From assembly GCA_018434645.1 (NCBI GenBank), contig JAHDOX010000097.1, forward strand, positions 1 to 10,156: DNA of 10,156 nt, given 5' to 3'. The stretch is from Synergistales bacterium. Lineage in GTDB: Bacteria > Synergistota > Synergistia > Synergistales > Thermovirgaceae. Positions 7,901 to 10,156 of this stretch are shown here, one piece after another. Numbering within the stretch: position 1 is the stretch's first letter; every line of letters begins with the position of its first letter. The notes beneath the pieces were generated by a model that searched no databases, was not told where the DNA came from, and saw nothing but the letters and a program-made list of their open reading frames with translations. The position numbers were made by a program, and so were the translations under genes.

Positions 7901-8351
7901 TTACAGGCACTTTTCGGCAAACGGTACGGTGGGAACGGAAGACAATCTGAATCTCAACTGCAGCGGCAAGGTAAACGTCAAGGTTGTCAATGCAGTGCTC
8001 GGCGGGGTGGCCGGAGGGGCTGCAGGCCTGACGATGACGCAGGGTATCGCCGGAATACTGGAAGGAGTGCTAAAGGGAGGCCAGACCGGATTGCAGGAAG
8101 ACGATTTCAGGGATATAAGCTTTACCTTGAAAGGGACCTTCGACAAGCCCGGTATTTCCAACTTGAAGGTTTCGGCCCCCGAAACGCAGGAGACCACAAC
8201 GCAGCCTGCAGAGCAGGAGCTCACTCCGACGGAAAAGCTAAAAGAGCAGCTCTCGGTAGAACAGGAACCGGCTCCCGCACATGAAAAGCCCCAAGAGGAG
8301 AATATTGAAGAAAAGATAAAACAGGAAATATTCAGAAAGATCTTTGAATGA
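4965..8351 (+). CDS. Large AsmA/TamB-like envelope protein
   Basis: This 1128-residue protein has a basic N-terminus and one hydrophobic segment (about 7-24). The rest is a long run of short alternating beta-strand sequences, placing most of it in the periplasm. Strings such as ISGTL, VSGSF, VSGTLENP and GDM recur through the body, as in the repeating beta-groove proteins AsmA, TamB and YhdP, which in Proteobacteria help move phospholipids between the inner and outer membranes. Residues about 920-1060 match the AsmA C-terminal pattern: a GKGLLKTGQGSVTGF strand, then LITAVHGVKGLRF, a Gly/Ala-rich stretch near 1010, and KGTFDKPGISNLKV near 1060. The last ~58 residues are a charged, low-complexity Gln/Glu/Pro tail ending in Lys-rich helix. 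AGGGTGG at 4954-4960 supports the ATG. Presence of this protein argues for an outer membrane. I recognise the superfamily but not the exact subfamily. Confidence 0.85.
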   Translation: MSKRGKVLLVIVGAVVVLAIVGMSIDYGTGLVRDMVAKAVQENLDSQVTKGSVSGNPIKGYTLSDIAIATDGEEVLSADRIRAKVSILAFLTGGAPVSMLEIEGFRSEEGKINRLIPKIKPGEGGGELPLQKVRITDSTFGSQWATLQISNVLLAFSDDVIKTDLDLVVDELPVKGELDVSMDEGALVVKKMNIKIGEGSLSGSGAILPELSMEVKAANLNIPQLIDFWPKANPAMYKGTVSTEFTVKGTWLDPDISGNVDYSGQILAGMPVERAVARWRYHSYRLDVAGLDMRLFGFPLAGSLAFVFDPAAPPKMLVDLKGSAADLEALSKVSEKLEGLSGTLDKFSVHLEGDVQKPQGQISFAAGNLGYKGYAVTGTSIDARVKDGNIAITGKSVFEGAPLAFGGNVSNFMAKPAVNISGTLRSLSLGKMGTLVPAIKEMKASGNVNVDYKITGGVPDFVVTGKVWSDKLSAMDYTLTNVSTFFDYNMKADTLSFSDLKGLFKQAALSGKGKISSLTTEKRSGDIRIQAGNLDSAFFAAFYPPISEYKLKGKMAVEAHIRGALTNPAVTVTLTSPSLSVMDSVGFTNLRAGTEIAGISAGVPSDLDLDIAADSASVAGVVLQSPNVGINKKDKVINIKEGKAIVGGGNLWASGTVTMEEPTEKTALDIAVKASNVNLEKITQKGGKPLPAAGVINGDARVSGTLENPKIAVEASAPFVAAAGMTVDNVKARVAGDMKKLSIEEMSGKVGEGSITVTGDMRPAPFSADLAVNGQNLDIKPLTSRFEKLRSFNITGTMDLVFNGHFEKDKNRGNGKATSSSVRFMGISFTDIVLPVELVDDKLVSSNGTASLYGGKVKNKGSLNLADFSFNDEAEISGTDIDALMKDAFDLKGNITAKADLSARVSGSFGADGIKYSGKGLLKTGQGSVTGFKIVDLITAVHGVKGLRFASVYAPFNLETGRLILNKDTLVKAPEGDPLYRHFSANGTVGTEDNLNLNCSGKVNVKVVNAVLGGVAGGAAGLTMTQGIAGILEGVLKGGQTGLQEDDFRDISFTLKGTFDKPGISNLKVSAPETQETTTQPAEQELTPTEKLKEQLSVEQEPAPAHEKPQEENIEEKIKQEIFRKIFE

Positions 8352-8393
8352 TTTGCCAAAAGCAATAAGGGTTCTGACGGTTCTTCCTTCTAA

Positions 8394-8426
8394 CAGGCGA
8401 CGGGCAAAGTCCGTCGCCTGGGTTTT
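8394..8426 (+). terminator. Strong intrinsic terminator after the AsmA-like gene
   Basis: CAGGCGACGG (8394-8403) and CCGTCGCCTG (8411-8420) form a perfect 10-bp stem with a seven-base loop. A run of four T (8423-8426) follows two bases later. It lies 43 bases past the stop at 8351 and separates the AsmA-like gene from the GGT-like gene. Confidence 0.8.
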
Positions 8427-8491
8427 GTGAAATGTTACAATTCCCTGAAATAGACCGCTGATTTTTGACAAGCGAAAAAGGGAGGCGTCCC

Positions 8492-10105
8492 ATGATGGAC
8501 TTTGATTTTTTGCACTACCCATACCAGTCGCAGAGGATGGTTACGTTCGCTAAAAAGGGTATGGTGGCAACGTCTCAGCCATTGGCGGCCCAGGCGGGTC
8601 TCACAATGATGCAAAAAGGAGGAAACGCAGTTGACGCAGCCATAGCGACGGCCGCATGCCTCACGGTGGTGGAACCGACTTCCAACGGCATAGGGGGCGA
8701 TGCCTTTGCCCTTGTGTGGAGCAAAGGTAAACTACGTGGTCTTAATTCCAGCGGCCCGGCACCGCTCGGGATTTCGATAGAAAAACTGAACAAAATGGGC
8801 TTGAAAGAAATTCCGCCATACGGCCCTATCCCGGTCACGGTACCGGGAATCCCGGCAGCCTGGGCGGAGCTTTCGAAGCGCTTCGGCGTATTGCCCTTCG
8901 AGAAGCTTCTTGAGCCTGCCATAGAATACGCGGAATCGGGATATCCCGTTTCCCCCGTTTTAGGAAAGCATTGGGAAGAAGCCTTCCGTCGTTACGAAAG
9001 GGAACTTGACGGTGAAGCTTTTTCTCAATGGTGTAGTGTTTTTGCGCCTCGAGGTAAGGTGCCCGGGATAGGTGAGATATGGATCTCGCCCGATCATGCA
9101 GAAACACTTAAAAAAATTGCGGAATCAACAGGCGAGGCCTTTTACCGTGGGTCGCTGGCGGAAAAGATAGACCGGTTTTTCAGGTCTAAAGAAGGTTTTC
9201 TCGCGCTGCGCGACCTGGAGGCCTTCAGGCCAGAATGGGTTGAACCGATACATATCAATTACAAGGGCTACGATGTCTGGGAAATCCCCCCAAACGGGCA
9301 AGGCCTGGTAGTATTGATGGCTCTTAATATCCTTAAAGGGATCGAGCCTGGTCCAAAAGATGACGAAGCCGGTTACCACAAACAGATAGAAGCAATCAAG
9401 CTGGCCTTTTCGGATGGCAAGGCGCATATTACTGAAGCTTCGAAAATGACAGTAAGAGTGGAGGATCTTCTGTCTGAAGAGTACGCTTCCGAAAGAAGAA
9501 GTTTGATAGGAGAACAGGCAATCGAACCGCGGCCTGGACGTCCAGGATCCGGAGGGACCGTCTATCTGGCTACCGCAGATGGCGAGGGTAACATGGTTTC
9601 CTTTATTCAGAGTAACTACATGGGCTTCGGTTCCGGTCTTGTCGTGCCAGGCACGGGCATTGCCTTGCAAAACAGGGGGCACAATTTCTCCATGGACCCG
9701 GGCCATCCCAACGCGCTGGAACCTGGCAAACGAACCTATCACACGATAATACCGGGCTTTTTGACGAGAGACGGCAAACCAGTCGGTCCTTTTGGCGTAA
9801 TGGGAGGCTTCATGCAGCCCCAGGGTCATGTGCAGGTACTTGTAAACACCATAGACTACAATCTCAACCCGCAGGCGGCCTTAGATGCCCCGCGGTGGCA
9901 GTGGACGGAAGGCAAAACGGTTTTTTTGGAATACGGTGTACCCGAGCACATCGTGCAGGATCTTACAAGAAGGGGACACGATATACGGATTGCGGTAAGC
10001 AACAAACAGTTCGGGAGAGGGCAGATAATCTGGCGGGAAGAAAAAACGGGAGTACTATGCGGAGGCACGGAGAAAAGAACCGATGGTGCCGTGGCCGCCT
10101 GGTAG
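8492..10105 (+). CDS. ggt: Gamma-glutamyltransferase-family enzyme, YwrD-like, cytoplasmic
   Basis: The 537-residue protein belongs to the N-terminal-nucleophile gamma-glutamyltransferases, which are made as a precursor and self-cleave before a Thr that then becomes the nucleophile. The large-subunit start GNAVDAAIATA and EPTSNGIGGDAF are typical. The predicted cleavage Thr is Thr356 in GGT, followed by a VYLATADGEGNMVSF strand, and GGFMQPQGH (438-446) lies in the small subunit. There is no signal peptide, unlike E. coli Ggt. Residues that hold the gamma-glutamyl group in E. coli Ggt appear changed. The Arg of the RE-AP segment is absent (SSGPAP, 86-91), the Asp after the NNQ region is not matched (QNRGHN, 393-398), and the paired Ser reads TYHT (415-418). 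From memory this fits the YwrD-like branch of uncertain substrate. ATG at 8492 is preferred, with AGGGAGG at 8479-8485; the TTG at 8465 lacks a site. Family is firm, substrate is not. Confidence 0.88.
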   Translation: MMDFDFLHYPYQSQRMVTFAKKGMVATSQPLAAQAGLTMMQKGGNAVDAAIATAACLTVVEPTSNGIGGDAFALVWSKGKLRGLNSSGPAPLGISIEKLNKMGLKEIPPYGPIPVTVPGIPAAWAELSKRFGVLPFEKLLEPAIEYAESGYPVSPVLGKHWEEAFRRYERELDGEAFSQWCSVFAPRGKVPGIGEIWISPDHAETLKKIAESTGEAFYRGSLAEKIDRFFRSKEGFLALRDLEAFRPEWVEPIHINYKGYDVWEIPPNGQGLVVLMALNILKGIEPGPKDDEAGYHKQIEAIKLAFSDGKAHITEASKMTVRVEDLLSEEYASERRSLIGEQAIEPRPGRPGSGGTVYLATADGEGNMVSFIQSNYMGFGSGLVVPGTGIALQNRGHNFSMDPGHPNALEPGKRTYHTIIPGFLTRDGKPVGPFGVMGGFMQPQGHVQVLVNTIDYNLNPQAALDAPRWQWTEGKTVFLEYGVPEHIVQDLTRRGHDIRIAVSNKQFGRGQIIWREEKTGVLCGGTEKRTDGAVAAW

Positions 10106-10118
10106 GAGCGTAACTAAG

Positions 10119-10148
10119 TGCGGGGCGCAAAATCGTTTACGCCCCGCA
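10119..10148 (+). terminator. G+C-rich hairpin after the GGT-like gene
   Basis: TGCGGGGCG (10119-10127) pairs perfectly with CGCCCCGCA (10140-10148) across a 12-base loop that may itself pair AAA with TTT. It begins 14 bases after the stop codon, as expected of a terminator. The window ends before any T tract could be seen. Confidence 0.6.
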
Positions 10149-10156
10149 ATGAATTC

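Noticed and set aside
8425..8453. Possible promoter TTGTGA with AAATAG, 17 bases apart, ahead of the GGT-like gene
   Set aside because: Both elements are poor and the first overlaps the T tract of the terminator. A promoter is expected in this gap, but this match is too weak to call.
9125..9829. Long minus-strand frame (234 residues) inside the GGT-like gene
   Set aside because: It lies wholly antisense to a well-supported conserved gene and shows no family motif.
10151..10156. EcoRI site (GAATTC) at the exact right end, suggesting a cloned-fragment boundary
   Set aside because: Other GAATTC sites occur inside the window near 2304 and 2325, and the left end does not show one, so this is probably coincidence.

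Overview
The window looks like ordinary chromosome from a diderm (Gram-negative type) anaerobe. A Synergistota or similar lineage is my best guess. The guess rests on the gene types present: a lone fumarate-reductase-like flavoprotein, a signal-peptide-bearing PEBP protein, a very large AsmA/TamB-like envelope protein and a gamma-glutamyltransferase-like enzyme. No rRNA or other marker in the window fixes the lineage. I found no tRNA, rRNA, CRISPR array, insertion sequence or phage gene.

Left part (1-2722): an uncharacterised conserved protein runs off the left edge on the minus strand (start at 624). After about 370 bp without a gene comes a plus-strand flavoprotein of the succinate dehydrogenase/fumarate reductase/L-aspartate oxidase superfamily (992-2473). 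Directly behind its stop, on the minus strand, lies a short broken coding remnant (about 2482-2592). From memory, it resembles the C-terminal half of the same uncharacterised family as the left-edge gene.

Middle (2723-4860): an orphan purC (minus strand, purine synthesis) is divergent from a universal stress protein gene (plus strand). They share a 220-bp intergenic region with a good purC promoter and a compact four-block repeat. The stress gene is followed by a secreted YbhB/YbcL-type PEBP protein.

Right part (4965-10156): a 1128-residue AsmA/TamB-like protein with an N-terminal membrane anchor ends at a strong hairpin terminator. It is followed by a cytoplasmic gamma-glutamyltransferase-family enzyme, which has its own G+C-rich terminator hairpin at the window end. 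Usp, PEBP, AsmA-like and GGT genes are all on the plus strand. Gaps of 79-140 bp and the terminator at 8394 suggest several transcription units rather than one operon.

The genes do not form one obvious pathway, and I see no clear new multi-gene system. The points most worth a second look are the uncharacterised left-edge family together with its apparent decayed copy, and two enzymes (flavoprotein and GGT-like) whose canonical substrate or cofactor residues are replaced.
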